Shown here: piece by piece, positions 28,729 through 37,378 of the stretch
Position numbering within the stretch: position 1 is the first letter of the stretch
Layout of the letters: each line of letters begins with the position of its first letter
NCBI RefSeq assembly: GCF_900096905.1
Contig: NZ_FMYI01000007.1
Location: 1-64,000, forward strand
From: Pelagirhabdus alkalitolerans
Lineage (GTDB): Bacteria; Bacillota; Bacilli; Bacillales; Amphibacillaceae
Length of the DNA: 64,000 bases
Direction of reading: 5' to 3'
Made by a program: the position numbers and the translations under genes
Notes under the pieces: model-generated
What the model saw: only the letters and a program-made list of their open reading frames with translations
What the model was told of the DNA's origin: nothing
Database searches by the model: none

Positions 28729-29767
28729 ACGTTTAGGGCTATCTGTTTATATTTCCACCTTTTCTAAACAAAAGGAGATGTTAACTAATTTTATAGGAAG
28801 TGAAAGTTTCATTTTCACTTCCTTTCACATTGCAGAAGAAGTTGATGAACATTACATCGCAAAAGCTAAAGAAATGTGTGATTGGTTAAATCAACATGAT
28901 TTTAAAATTTTAGCTGACGTGTCCCCTAAAACATTGGAACTTTTTGAGTATGAATCATTAGTTGCCTTTGCATCGGATTTTGGGCTGGATCAATTGCGAC
29001 TTGATTATGGCTTTAATACTGAAACGATTAAAGACTTATCAAGCCGTTATCCGCTCATGGTCAATGCTTCGACCTTAGATTTCCCTGATGAATTGGTGAG
29101 TGATTCATCATGTAAGATCGATGCAATGCACAATTTTTATCCACGTCCAGAAACAGGGTTAGATCGTGAACTCTTTCGATCTATAAATCAACAGATTACG
29201 AACCAAAACATGGATGTATTAGCGTTTATTCCTGGTGATACAGTGATGAGAGGGCCGATTTATGAAGGACTTCCAACCCTCGAAGATCACAGGAATCAAC
29301 CCCCATATGTTAGTTTTTTAGATCTTGTAAAAAACGAGGGGATTGAGACCGTTTGTGTTGGAGATGTCGCCTTATCTACTCGTCAGATTGATTTGATTTT
29401 GGCTTATCTGGATACAGGTATCATCCAAGTTCCTGTTGAATTGGATGAACCATATACGTATTTATACGGCAAATCGTTTACAATCAGAATGGATTCGCCG
29501 AGTGGACTAAAACGATTCCAAGAATCTAGACAAATTGCGAGTTTAGGTCAAGCGGTACCAAAACGACGTACTATTGACCGTAAACGCGGGGTGCTAACGA
29601 TGGATAATGAGAAGTATTTACGCTATTCAGGAGAGATTCAATGGCTCAGTCAAGATTATCCTCAAGATGATAGGGTTAATGTTATTGGTGAAGTAGATGA
29701 TGAGTATTTAGCTCTCCTTGATCTCGTGAAAAATGGTGATGTGATTCAGTTAGTAAAAGCTAAATAA
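28721..29767 (+). CDS. mupG: 6-phospho-N-acetylmuramidase, MupG/DUF871 family
   Basis: 348 residues of the former DUF871 family: an N-terminal TIM barrel (GLSVYISTF, DVSPKTLELF, LRLDYGF, MHNFYPRPETGLD, AFIPGD) and a C-terminal cyclophilin-like domain. In S. aureus MupG cleaves MurNAc-6P-GlcNAc after PTS uptake, giving GlcNAc and MurNAc-6P for MurQ. The ATG at 28721 overlaps the murP stop codon; another ATG at 28709 is possible. Neither has a clear ribosome binding site, so coupled translation is likely. A strong terminator follows. Confidence 0.87.
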   Translation: MVKRLGLSVYISTFSKQKEMLTNFIGSESFIFTSFHIAEEVDEHYIAKAKEMCDWLNQHDFKILADVSPKTLELFEYESLVAFASDFGLDQLRLDYGFNTETIKDLSSRYPLMVNASTLDFPDELVSDSSCKIDAMHNFYPRPETGLDRELFRSINQQITNQNMDVLAFIPGDTVMRGPIYEGLPTLEDHRNQPPYVSFLDLVKNEGIETVCVGDVALSTRQIDLILAYLDTGIIQVPVELDEPYTYLYGKSFTIRMDSPSGLKRFQESRQIASLGQAVPKRRTIDRKRGVLTMDNEKYLRYSGEIQWLSQDYPQDDRVNVIGEVDDEYLALLDLVKNGDVIQLVKAK

Positions 29768-29803
29768 TGATAAAGTTTTGTTGGGAAAAAGATAATAATC
29801 AAG

Positions 29804-29843
29804 AAAAGACCGATCCAAACGATAGATGGATCGGTCTTTTTTT
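29804..29843 (+). terminator. Terminator of the MurNAc operon
   Basis: A perfect 14-bp stem (AAAAGACCGATCCA / TGGATCGGTCTTTT) with a 9-base loop and a T run. Confidence 0.88.
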
Positions 29844-29893
29844 ATAGTCTGAAAAGATGTATAAACACTGATATAAAGGCGTTTTTAAGTGTT

Positions 29894-29905
29894 GGGAAAT
29901 TTCCC
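29894..29905. promoter_or_regulatory. Palindrome upstream of the alpha-glucoside PTS gene
   Basis: GGGAAATTTCCC is a perfect 12-base palindrome 130 bases before the EIICB start codon. It is a candidate operator, possibly for the RpiR regulator encoded at 33372, but no known consensus was matched. Confidence 0.3.
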
Positions 29906-29961
29906 GCCTTTTAAGAAAAGTACCTAAACTTAAACCGCGTTCCCTAAAGGCTTTCATTATA

Positions 29962-29976
29962 TTGCAACCGCTTACT
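29962..29976 (+). promoter_or_regulatory. Perfect CRE before the alpha-glucoside PTS operon
   Basis: TTGCAACCGCTTACT matches WTGNAANCGNWNNCW at every fixed position. It lies 60 bases upstream of the EIICB start codon, so CcpA control of this operon is very likely. Confidence 0.68.
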
Positions 29977-30035
29977 TTCGATGTTTGAATGTAGGTATCA
30001 AAGAAACAATAAAACATTTTTCAGGAGGCTACGCT

Positions 30036-31601
30036 ATGTTAAATTCACTGAAAGAAAAAGTTCAGCGTTTTGGTGGGGCGATGTTCTTCCCAGCATTACT
30101 CTTACCGTTCGCTGGTATTTTACTCGGTTTAAGTGTTATTTTGCAAAATGATCAATTATTTCCTTTTGCAACGGAAGGCTCAACGTACACACAAATTATT
30201 GGCATTTTAGAGCAAACATCTCTCGTTATATTTAATAATCTACCGATGATTTTCGTATTAGGTATTCCAATTACACTTGCAACAAAAGAATCGGGGCGAG
30301 CGACATTAACTGCGTTTATCACTTATCTAACGTACAACTACTTTATGGGTGCAACATTAAGTGCATTTGGTCCAACGTTCGGTGTTGATAATTTTGAACC
30401 AGGTGAACTTGGGCTAACTGAAATTGCGGGTGTTTTAACGCTCGATACGAACTTAATTGGCGCTATTTTGGCTGCGTCATTGGCTGTTTGGATCCATAAC
30501 AAATATTATGATTTCGAAGTACCTAACATGTTACAAAGCTTTAAAGGTACACCACTTGTTGTGATTATCCTTTTCCCAATTACTATTTTGGCAGGTATTG
30601 TAACATTAATTGTTTGGCCAACCATCCAGTCAGGTATTTTCAATATGCAGAGCTTCATGGTTGAATCAGGCGTGTTTGGTGTTTGGACATTTACATTTTT
30701 AGAACGTATTTTGATTCCGACTGGTTTACACCACTTTATTTACGGCCCGGTTTTTTATGGTCCAATTGCGATCGATGGTGGAACAGTGAATTATTGGATT
30801 CAAAATTTATCTGATTTTGCGAATTCTACTGATAGTTTAACATCACTATTCCCACAAGGTGGCTTAATGCTTACAGGTATGGGTAAGACGTTTGGAACAA
30901 CAGGTGCTGCGATTGCCATGTATTTAACAGCTAAACCTGAGAATAAGAAAAAAGTACTCGGTTTACTTATTCCAGCTGTTGTTACAGCAATCTTAACAGG
31001 TATTACAGAACCGATTGAATTTACGTTCTTATTTATTGCACCATTACTATTCGCTGTACACGCATTTCTTTCAGCAACGATGGCGAGTGTCCTTTATGTA
31101 TTAGGGCTTTCAGGTAACTTCCAGACAGGCTTTATTGATTTCATTTTCCAGAACTGGTTACCGCTAGGTGGCAACCATTACATGATTTATATTATTCAGT
31201 TTCTAGTTGGTCTTGGTTTCATGGCACTTTATGTCGTGATTTTCAGTGCCTTGATCAAGAAGTTTGACTTCAAAACGCCTGGTCGATCGGATGATTTATC
31301 TTTGAAAACGAAGAAAGATTACAAAGCGAGCAAAAAAGATGGTGAATCAACGGGTAGCGTCGATCAAGATTTAGCATCAGCGTATCTTGAAGCACTTGGT
31401 TCTAAAGACAATATCGAAAGCGTGACAAATTGCGCAACACGACTCCGTGTAAAAGTAAAAGACCCTGAACAAGTTGAATCTGATGCAGTGTTTATGGATA
31501 TCGGTGCAGCAGGTGTTGTTCGCTCAGGGCAAAACTTACAAGTTATTGTCGGTTTACGTGTTCCTCAAGTAAGAGGGTATATTGAAGAGTTAATAAAATA
31601 A
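30036..31601 (+). CDS. Alpha-glucoside PTS transporter EIICB
   Basis: 521 residues: an EIIC domain (about 1-420; GGAMFFPALLLPFAGILLG, PTGLHHFIYGPVFYGPIA, GITEPIEFTFLF) then an EIIB domain with phospho-Cys466 in SVTNCATRLRV. It imports and phosphorylates maltose or other alpha-glucosides (MalP/GlvC type). The ATG at 30036 follows AGGAGG; the longer upstream reading has no ribosome binding site. The phospho-alpha-glucosidase encoded 37 bases later fixes the substrate class. No EIIA is present, so the glucose EIIA is probably shared. Confidence 0.88.
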   Translation: MLNSLKEKVQRFGGAMFFPALLLPFAGILLGLSVILQNDQLFPFATEGSTYTQIIGILEQTSLVIFNNLPMIFVLGIPITLATKESGRATLTAFITYLTYNYFMGATLSAFGPTFGVDNFEPGELGLTEIAGVLTLDTNLIGAILAASLAVWIHNKYYDFEVPNMLQSFKGTPLVVIILFPITILAGIVTLIVWPTIQSGIFNMQSFMVESGVFGVWTFTFLERILIPTGLHHFIYGPVFYGPIAIDGGTVNYWIQNLSDFANSTDSLTSLFPQGGLMLTGMGKTFGTTGAAIAMYLTAKPENKKKVLGLLIPAVVTAILTGITEPIEFTFLFIAPLLFAVHAFLSATMASVLYVLGLSGNFQTGFIDFIFQNWLPLGGNHYMIYIIQFLVGLGFMALYVVIFSALIKKFDFKTPGRSDDLSLKTKKDYKASKKDGESTGSVDQDLASAYLEALGSKDNIESVTNCATRLRVKVKDPEQVESDAVFMDIGAAGVVRSGQNLQVIVGLRVPQVRGYIEELIK

Positions 31602-31638
31602 AACATAAAATATAGAACAAAAAGGAGACGATCTAATT

Positions 31639-32967
31639 ATGAAAAAACATTCAATTGTAATCGCAGGCGGAGGTAGTACATTTACACCGGGAATTATTAT
31701 GATGCTTCTTGATAACCTAGATAAATTCCCAATTAAAGAGATTAAGTTTTATGATAATGATGAAGAGCGTCAAAATACGGTTGCGGATGCTTGCCGTGTC
31801 ATCATTAAAGAAAAAGCACCTGAGATTAAATTTTTAGCAACTGTTGATCCTGAAGAAGCATTCTCAAATATTGATTTTGTGATGGCGCATATCCGTGTAG
31901 GGAAATATGCAATGCGTGAAAAAGATGAGAAGATTCCACTTGAACACGGTGTCGTTGGTCAGGAAACATGTGGACCAGGTGGTATTGCTTACGGGATGCG
32001 TTCAATTGGTGGGGTTCTTGAGTTGATTGAACATATGGAAACTTTCTCACCGAATGCATGGATGCTTAACTACTCAAATCCAGCAGCCATTGTAGCAGAA
32101 GCAACGCGTCGCCTGAAGCCGAATGCAAAGGTGCTGAATATTTGTGATATGCCAATTTCAATTGAGAATTTAATGGCATCAATTCTAGAACTTAACTCTA
32201 GAAAAGAAATGATTGTGAAATATTACGGCCTTAACCACTTTGGTTGGTGGACGGATATTCGCGACCGAGAAGGCAATGACTTAATGCCGAAGTTGAAAAA
32301 TCATGTTAAAGATAAAGGGTATGCGATCGAATTTTCTGAATCAGGTCAACATGTTGATGACAGCTGGAAGTCAACTTTTACTAAGGTGAAAGATGTTTAC
32401 GCACTTGACCCAGAAACAATGCCGAACACATACTTGAAATACTATTTCTACCCTCAAGATGAAGTAGAAAAAGCAAATGCTGAGTATACACGTGCGAATG
32501 AAGTGATGGACGGGCGTGAAAAACATGTCTTTGGTGAATGTAATCGAATTGCTCAGGCAAATACGAGCGAAGGGTCAACACTTGAGATCGATGAGCACGC
32601 ATCTTACATTGTTGATTTAGCAAGAGCGATTGCTTATAACACACAAGAAAGAATGTTACTCATTGTGGAAAATAACGGTGCGATTGAAAACTTTGATCCA
32701 ACAGCAATGGTTGAAGTGCCATGTATTGTTGGTTCACAAGGACCAGAACCGTTAACGCAAGGTCAGATCCCACGCTTCCAAAAGAGTTTAATGGAACAAC
32801 AAGTGGGCGTTGAAAAACTCGTTGTTGAAGCTTGGGAAGAAGGGTCTTACCAAAAACTATGGCAAGCACTGACATTATCAAAAACGGTACCAAATGCAAG
32901 AGTTGCAAAAGAATTGTTAGATGATTTAATTGAAGCAAATCAAGAGTACTGGCCAACGTTAAAATAG
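31639..32967 (+). CDS. 6-phospho-alpha-glucosidase, GH4
   Basis: 442 residues of glycoside hydrolase family 4: an N-terminal NAD-binding loop (IVIAGGGSTFTPGI) and the CDMP motif at Cys169-Pro172, which marks phospho-alpha-glucosidases (phospho-beta enzymes carry CNxP). The family uses NAD and Mn and hydrolyses through oxidation at C3. It cleaves maltose-6-phosphate and similar phosphorylated disaccharides (MalA/GlvA type). AAAGGAG precedes the ATG. It is the second gene of the EIICB operon; a dispersed repeat starts 14 bases after its stop codon. Confidence 0.93.
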   Translation: MKKHSIVIAGGGSTFTPGIIMMLLDNLDKFPIKEIKFYDNDEERQNTVADACRVIIKEKAPEIKFLATVDPEEAFSNIDFVMAHIRVGKYAMREKDEKIPLEHGVVGQETCGPGGIAYGMRSIGGVLELIEHMETFSPNAWMLNYSNPAAIVAEATRRLKPNAKVLNICDMPISIENLMASILELNSRKEMIVKYYGLNHFGWWTDIRDREGNDLMPKLKNHVKDKGYAIEFSESGQHVDDSWKSTFTKVKDVYALDPETMPNTYLKYYFYPQDEVEKANAEYTRANEVMDGREKHVFGECNRIAQANTSEGSTLEIDEHASYIVDLARAIAYNTQERMLLIVENNGAIENFDPTAMVEVPCIVGSQGPEPLTQGQIPRFQKSLMEQQVGVEKLVVEAWEEGSYQKLWQALTLSKTVPNARVAKELLDDLIEANQEYWPTLK

Positions 32968-32980
32968 GTTCCAAGTCAAT

Positions 32981-33241
32981 TGTTGGGATGAGCTCATACA
33001 CGCTTATTATCTCAAATAGCTTTTAGAGATGACGGTGTTCACGATGAAATTTGAGCAACACTTTTCTAGCGTTCGGGTATTATTAGTGGCTTGTGTGAAG
33101 ACAACGAGACGCCTGCGGGAAGAGCACGAGCTGAAGATCCACTTAGGAAAGTGAACTTCTTTCCTAAGTTAGCTGAAGCCGTGCCCGCGGCAAGCGAGTG
33201 GTCGAACACACAGCGCACCCAATTGCGTCTTTATCCCAACA
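32981..33241. repeat. Dispersed repeat element, copy C (TGTTGGGAT ends)
   Basis: This non-coding 261-base element fills most of the gap between the GH4 gene and the RpiR gene. Its ends are a 9-base inverted repeat (TGTTGGGAT / ATCCCAACA). The core (33105-33190) can fold into a long interrupted hairpin: GCGG...GCAC...AGCT on the left pairs with AGCT...GTGC..CCGC on the right, around a perfect 11-bp inner stem (33141-33151 with 33159-33169). The core shares GCACGAGCTGAAGATCCACTT and AGTTAGCTGA with the element at 60291 but has different ends. Such intergenic repeats are seen in several Bacillaceae; their role is unknown to me. Confidence 0.7.
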
Positions 33242-33275
33242 TATAGTTTAGGGCCTTATAAGTTAATGTTCACGT

Positions 33276-33311
33276 AAAAAGGGAATCCAACCAGTTTTGG
33301 ATTCCTTTTTT
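33276..33311 (+). terminator. Terminator downstream of the alpha-glucoside operon
   Basis: GGAATCCAA pairs with TTGGATTCC (6-base loop), extended by A5/T5 and followed by a T run. It lies after the dispersed repeat, so the repeat is probably transcribed as the 3' end of the PTS-GH4 mRNA. Confidence 0.75.
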
Positions 33312-33371
33312 CTTGTCACAAAAGACGAAATGATGTATTCGCGTTATAATAGGTTTTGGAGGTGTTGAAAA

Positions 33372-34118
33372 ATGCTTGAAGATCGAATTAATAATCACTA
33401 TGATACGTTATCTGAAAATGATTTTTATGTGTTAGACTATGTTCAATCCAACATTAAAGCATGCCAAGACATGACGATTAATGAGTTGTCGAAAAAGAGT
33501 GCGACATCACGATCATCGATTTTGCGCTTAACACAAAAGTTAGGTTTTTCTGGATTTAGCGAATTTAAGTACAGTTTGAAACATGAGCGGACAGAATCAG
33601 AATCTGAGCTCTGCTACTTTGAACAGACGAAACAAGATCTAGACATGACGGATAAGTTGTTCCACTCAATTGAAAAAGAACCGATCTATAGAACGATTAA
33701 ACAAGCACGGTTTATCTATGGATTTGCGACAGGATGGGGGCAACGTAATGCGTTAGAAGAATTAAAGCGCTACTTTCTTTCAATGAACGTGCCGATTTAT
33801 TTGATTCCTGCGACCACAGAATTAAATATGGTATTAGACCATTTGACTGAAGATGATCTCGTTATATTCATCTCATTAAGTGGCGATGTTGATTACATAA
33901 CAAAAGAACTAAAAACATTATCAGTGCGTCATATTCCCACATTATCGATCACAAGTTTAAAAAACAACCATCTTCAAGAACAGTCTGCTCATCATTTGTA
34001 TTATCAGTCTACGGACTTAGGATATCGATTTGGTGCAGAACATAAATCATTTATTGGTTTGCAACTCTTGATCGATTTGTTATATAGAGGGTATCTGAAT
34101 TATTTAGGACAAGATTAA
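33372..34118 (+). CDS. RpiR-family regulator, probably of alpha-glucoside genes
   Basis: 248 residues: an N-terminal RpiR helix-turn-helix (MTINELSKKSATSRSSILRL, about 35-55) and a C-terminal SIS domain (about 105-230; FATGWGQRNALEELKRYF, ISLSGDVDY). It resembles GlvR/MalR-type regulators. GGAGGTG sits seven bases before the ATG and a TATAAT lies at 33345. Its neighbours indicate control of the EIICB-GH4 operon; whether it activates (as B. subtilis MalR/GlvR) or represses cannot be told. Confidence 0.8.
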   Translation: MLEDRINNHYDTLSENDFYVLDYVQSNIKACQDMTINELSKKSATSRSSILRLTQKLGFSGFSEFKYSLKHERTESESELCYFEQTKQDLDMTDKLFHSIEKEPIYRTIKQARFIYGFATGWGQRNALEELKRYFLSMNVPIYLIPATTELNMVLDHLTEDDLVIFISLSGDVDYITKELKTLSVRHIPTLSITSLKNNHLQEQSAHHLYYQSTDLGYRFGAEHKSFIGLQLLIDLLYRGYLNYLGQD

Positions 34119-34179
34119 CGTGACGAAACAGTTCTATCGACATAAAAGGCTTTATTTCCTGGGAAATAAAACAATCATT

Positions 34180-34641
34180 CTAAATAGTTTTGGCGAATAT
34201 TAATTTATCTTTGGCTCGAATGCCGTGTTCATAAATAGGCTTAGGATAATTTGTGAAAAAATCAAATTCTAATTCAACAAGTCTAAATCCACATTTTTGA
34301 TAAAAGGCGATATTGTCTATACTAGAATTAGCGGTTGCGACAATCAGCTTCTGGTAGCCTTTGGAATGATAGTAGGTTTCAGCTTGATCAATGACTTTCT
34401 TTCCATAACCGTGATTGCGCAATCCAGGTTGCAAGGCAATGTTTTTTAATTCGACTGTTCCTGGTTCATTGAACGTAAATAGTGCGACACCGATTGACTT
34501 ATGATCTCTTTGAATACTAAATAGTTCTCCGTCAAATAGATACGTTCTAACAATCGATTCATTTTCATCCGCCAGCAACAATTCATCTAAATAGTTTTCT
34601 CTTTTCTCATCAGGAATGGACGTAAGTTTAATTGAGCTCAT
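34180..34641 (-). CDS. GNAT-family N-acetyltransferase
   Basis: 153 residues with the acetyl-CoA loop RNHGYGKK and the GNAT core (VELKNIALQPGLRNHGYG; SSIDNIAFYQKCGFR). The substrate is unknown. The ATG at 34641 lies five bases from GAGGTG. It is a single gene convergent with the RpiR gene and divergent from lrgA. The 61-base gap after it holds only a perfect inverted repeat (TTTATTTCC / GGAAATAAA, 34151-34170) without a T run. Confidence 0.85.
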   Translation of the reverse strand: MSSIKLTSIPDEKRENYLDELLLADENESIVRTYLFDGELFSIQRDHKSIGVALFTFNEPGTVELKNIALQPGLRNHGYGKKVIDQAETYYHSKGYQKLIVATANSSIDNIAFYQKCGFRLVELEFDFFTNYPKPIYEHGIRAKDKLIFAKTI

Positions 34642-34701
34642 CAAAACACCTCACTATTAGACTAGGGTCCTTTAATTGTATCATTATTTCGAGTCAAAAT
34701 A

Positions 34702-34710
34702 TGATAAAAT
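34702..34710 (+). promoter_or_regulatory. Extended -10 promoter of lrgAB
   Basis: TGATAAAAT is a near-consensus extended -10 element, 46 bases before the lrgA start codon. Confidence 0.4.
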
Positions 34711-34755
34711 GTGAAAAGCATCAAAAAATAGTGACATATTTGAGAGGTCGATTAC

Positions 34756-35115
34756 ATGAAAAAAGCAAGTCGCATTATTTTACAAGTCGCACTGATTCAT
34801 GTGTTTTTATATGCAGCGATTGGCATTGAGCTTATTATTCCAGTCCCGCTTCCAACGACGATCATCGGTTTATTTTTACTGTTTTTCTCACTTTTATTTG
34901 GATGGATAAAGTTAGAGTGGGTAGAAGAGGGCGGTCGTTGGTTACTCGCTGAGTTATTATTGTTCTTCATTCCCTCGGCAGTTGGCATCATTGATTATGA
35001 GGAAGTGTTCGGACTTCAGGGGTTAGGTGCTATAGTAGTTATCTTACTTAGTACAGCTGTTGTACTCGCGACGATGGGGCTTATTGTTGAACGATTTGGG
35101 GTGAGTGAGTCATGA
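34756..35115 (+). CDS. lrgA: Holin-like LrgA/CidA-family membrane protein
   Basis: 119 residues with four hydrophobic segments, typical of the LrgA/CidA/YohJ family (GIELIIPVPLPTTIIGLFLL; FFIPSAVGI). LrgA/LrgB proteins affect murein-hydrolase activity, and in some species carry pyruvate across the membrane. The gene overlaps lrgB by four bases (ATGA). No LytSR-type two-component genes are adjacent; the regulator is not visible. Confidence 0.9.
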   Translation: MKKASRIILQVALIHVFLYAAIGIELIIPVPLPTTIIGLFLLFFSLLFGWIKLEWVEEGGRWLLAELLLFFIPSAVGIIDYEEVFGLQGLGAIVVILLSTAVVLATMGLIVERFGVSES

Positions 35116-35798
35116 TGATTGTATTTGTGACAGTATTAACCTATGTGCTGTATCGGTTGGCGAAGTGGTTAGGAAATAAATATCCAATTCTTTTGTTTCA
35201 CCCGTTAATTTTCACACCAGGATTGATTATTTTGGTTGTCTATTTATCTGGAATGTCGTTTCAGGAATATCAAGAAGGATCTGTCTTTTTAACGCATTTG
35301 TTGGGGCCTGCGACTATTTCATTTGCAATACCAGTTTATAAACATCGAGCATTTTTGAAGAAATATTTTCTCTTAATTGTGACAAGTGTTTTAATTGGAT
35401 CAGTTGTCGCGATTCTTTCGACTTTGGGGTTTGCCTTACTATTTGGATTAGAAGATATGATGGTTATTAGTTTATTACCACGATCGATCACAACACCGCT
35501 TGCGATTGAGGTAGCGAATGAAATTGGAGGCGTTCCTGCACTTGCGATCGTCTTTGTTATTATTACGGGGATTTTAGGTGCGCTAATGGCACCCAGTATA
35601 TTTAAGTGGTTAAATATAAAATCTCAAATGGCTAAAGGGTTAGCTTTAGGAATGAGCGCGCACGCAGTAGGAACGAACCGTGCATTTGAATATGGTGAAG
35701 AAGCGGTCACCTTCTCCACACTTGCGATGATTTTTGCGGGTGTGATAACGATTTTATTAAGCTTAACTGTGTTACCATTTATTGTGGCGGTTATTTAA
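35112..35798 (+). CDS. lrgB: LrgB/CidB-family membrane protein
   Basis: 228 residues with seven or so membrane helices and the family motifs HPLIFTPGLII, LGPATISFAIP and MSAHAVGTNRAFEYGEE. It is the constant partner of LrgA. It has been linked to programmed lysis and to pyruvate uptake under low-oxygen or overflow conditions; the second role would fit a fermentative host. Confidence 0.92.
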   Translation: MMIVFVTVLTYVLYRLAKWLGNKYPILLFHPLIFTPGLIILVVYLSGMSFQEYQEGSVFLTHLLGPATISFAIPVYKHRAFLKKYFLLIVTSVLIGSVVAILSTLGFALLFGLEDMMVISLLPRSITTPLAIEVANEIGGVPALAIVFVIITGILGALMAPSIFKWLNIKSQMAKGLALGMSAHAVGTNRAFEYGEEAVTFSTLAMIFAGVITILLSLTVLPFIVAVI

Positions 35799-35815
35799 CA
35801 AAAGGGGGAAGTCAT

Positions 35816-36253
35816 ATGTCTAAACTTACACATAAACTGTATTATGCTATTATTGTCGTATCATTTTTAATCCCAGCATTCTTTTTTATGTATTTATTTA
35901 TGGTAGCACGCGTTTCAGGTGCTGAGTTATCAACTGTATTAGCTGAGGAGCCGTTACTTGTAATGATGATGCTTGTAACAGGGATTACAGTGCTTTGGGG
36001 TTATTTACTTTATTACGTCAAAGATGAAGAGCGTTTTAAAAATGGTCGAGCAGGTCATTTGTTGTTCTTTATGATTGTCTCGCAAATCTTTATGGGTAAT
36101 ATTTTTCTTGTTGTGCTGGCAATGATCACACGCATGAAATTACCGTACGCAAAAGAAACAACATACTTAAAAAAATCAGATATTTTTATATCGATGCTTC
36201 TGATTGTGTTGTCCGGTTTTTCTGGATACGTCTTACTTCGAACGGCTCTTTAA
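35816..36253 (+). CDS. Uncharacterised four-helix membrane protein after lrgAB
   Basis: 145 residues with four predicted membrane helices (about 10-30, 45-65, 80-105, 123-142) and a charged loop (KDEERFKNGR). I do not recognise a family. It starts 17 bases after lrgB with its own AAAGGGGG site and shares the operon terminator, so it is probably co-expressed and may assist LrgAB, but nothing in the sequence proves this. Confidence 0.75.
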   Translation: MSKLTHKLYYAIIVVSFLIPAFFFMYLFMVARVSGAELSTVLAEEPLLVMMMLVTGITVLWGYLLYYVKDEERFKNGRAGHLLFFMIVSQIFMGNIFLVVLAMITRMKLPYAKETTYLKKSDIFISMLLIVLSGFSGYVLLRTAL

Positions 36254-36264
36254 ATACACATATT

Positions 36265-36305
36265 AAAATGAATGTGCTCAGTCAATTGATGAGCGCATTC
36301 ATTTT
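36265..36305. terminator. Bidirectional terminator after the lrgAB operon
   Basis: A 16-bp stem (AAAATGAATGTGCTCA / TGAGCGCATTCATTTT, one G-T pair) with a 9-base loop between convergent genes. Confidence 0.85.
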
Positions 36306-36310
36306 ATTCG

Positions 36311-37378
36311 TTATCGTTTTATAATCATATTAACGTGTTCTTCTCGCTCTTTTGGGTCGAGTGCTTGCGTATAGATATGCGCCTTTTTATTGCGTGCTTT
36401 TTTAGCTTGATTTAAAAAATATATGCCTTCTTGGATATGGTGTTTGTATTGTAAAGTGAGTGATTGAATCGATTCACGGTGTCGTTCATCGGTTCCTTCT
36501 TCAATTGTCATTTGGTATAGGTCGATGATTTGATCGTTATGCTTTTCAGGTTCATGTTCATGAGGTGCTGTACTATCAAAGATGGCTATGCTTAATTCAG
36601 GGATGATCACCATGTCAAAACTCGATGGGTCAAAGCCGCAGTGATACACTTGAGTCGAAAACCCACGTATGGTCGCCTCTTTTAATATCTTTTTCATTAA
36701 GGTCGATTTTCCTGATCCGGCACGCCCCTTTATAAGCAATCGTTTTTTGATATTCTGTGTTAGATTTGGGATGAAATCAATAACCCCATCCCCAGTCGAT
36801 GCGCCTAAAAAACGATGCTTCGACGTAGTTGTATTCGTCTTGGTCGTTTCGTTGCTGAATAAAGTATGGATTAAATCCTCTGCTAATTGGTTCGCTTTTT
36901 CAAAGTCGAGTGCCTCTATATAAACTTCTTCCAATTGATCATGGATTTTTAAACCATCATTGAAGGATTGATGAGCTAAAGACAAGAAGTGATTGGTTTC
37001 TTTCTCGAGTTGTAAAATGGCTTCTTTTTGCTCAGATAAAAGTTCTTGATTAAACAGTGTCGATAGATCGATCGTTTGCTCAACGACACCAGGCGCGCTT
37101 ATGTGTTGATTGGTGTGCACGACACCGTTAATGATTGCCATGTTGTCTGTTGTGTTAATGATGCCAGAAATGGACTCTGTAGAGAGGGGATCGATCCATA
37201 CTTCAATTGAATCGCTAAAACAGATCCATTTATCACGAATCTCTTCTAAAATCGAAGCGATCACAAAAGACGTAGCCCCTGTTAAATAAATAATGCGACC
37301 CAAATCATCCAGTTGGTTATGACTAAAATCAGTGTACCCTTCTGCCGTATGAGCGCCAGCGAAATAATAGTAAGTCAT
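36311..37378 (-). CDS. Tandem P-loop protein (PRK06851-like) with decayed first site
   Basis: 355 residues built of two related halves, as in the PRK06851 family of Firmicutes. The second half (about 185-340) is intact: KHRFLGAST, Walker A KGRAGSGKST, VYHCGFDPSSFDMVIIPEL and FDSTAPHEHEP. The first half keeps YYFAGAHTAEG but its P-loop reads LTGATSFVIAS, without the GK(S/T) needed to bind nucleotide, and the Cys-His and STAPH-like segments are shortened. The cellular role is not established. It is a single gene convergent with lrgAB and divergent from the thioredoxin-like gene. Confidence 0.75.
   Translation of the reverse strand: MTYYYFAGAHTAEGYTDFSHNQLDDLGRIIYLTGATSFVIASILEEIRDKWICFSDSIEVWIDPLSTESISGIINTTDNMAIINGVVHTNQHISAPGVVEQTIDLSTLFNQELLSEQKEAILQLEKETNHFLSLAHQSFNDGLKIHDQLEEVYIEALDFEKANQLAEDLIHTLFSNETTKTNTTTSKHRFLGASTGDGVIDFIPNLTQNIKKRLLIKGRAGSGKSTLMKKILKEATIRGFSTQVYHCGFDPSSFDMVIIPELSIAIFDSTAPHEHEPEKHNDQIIDLYQMTIEEGTDERHRESIQSLTLQYKHHIQEGIYFLNQAKKARNKKAHIYTQALDPKEREEHVNMIIKR

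Noticed and set aside
34151..34170. Inverted repeat TTTATTTCC / GGAAATAAA as a terminator between the RpiR and GNAT genes.
   Set aside because: The stem is AT-rich and neither strand has a T run after it. It was not listed as a terminator.
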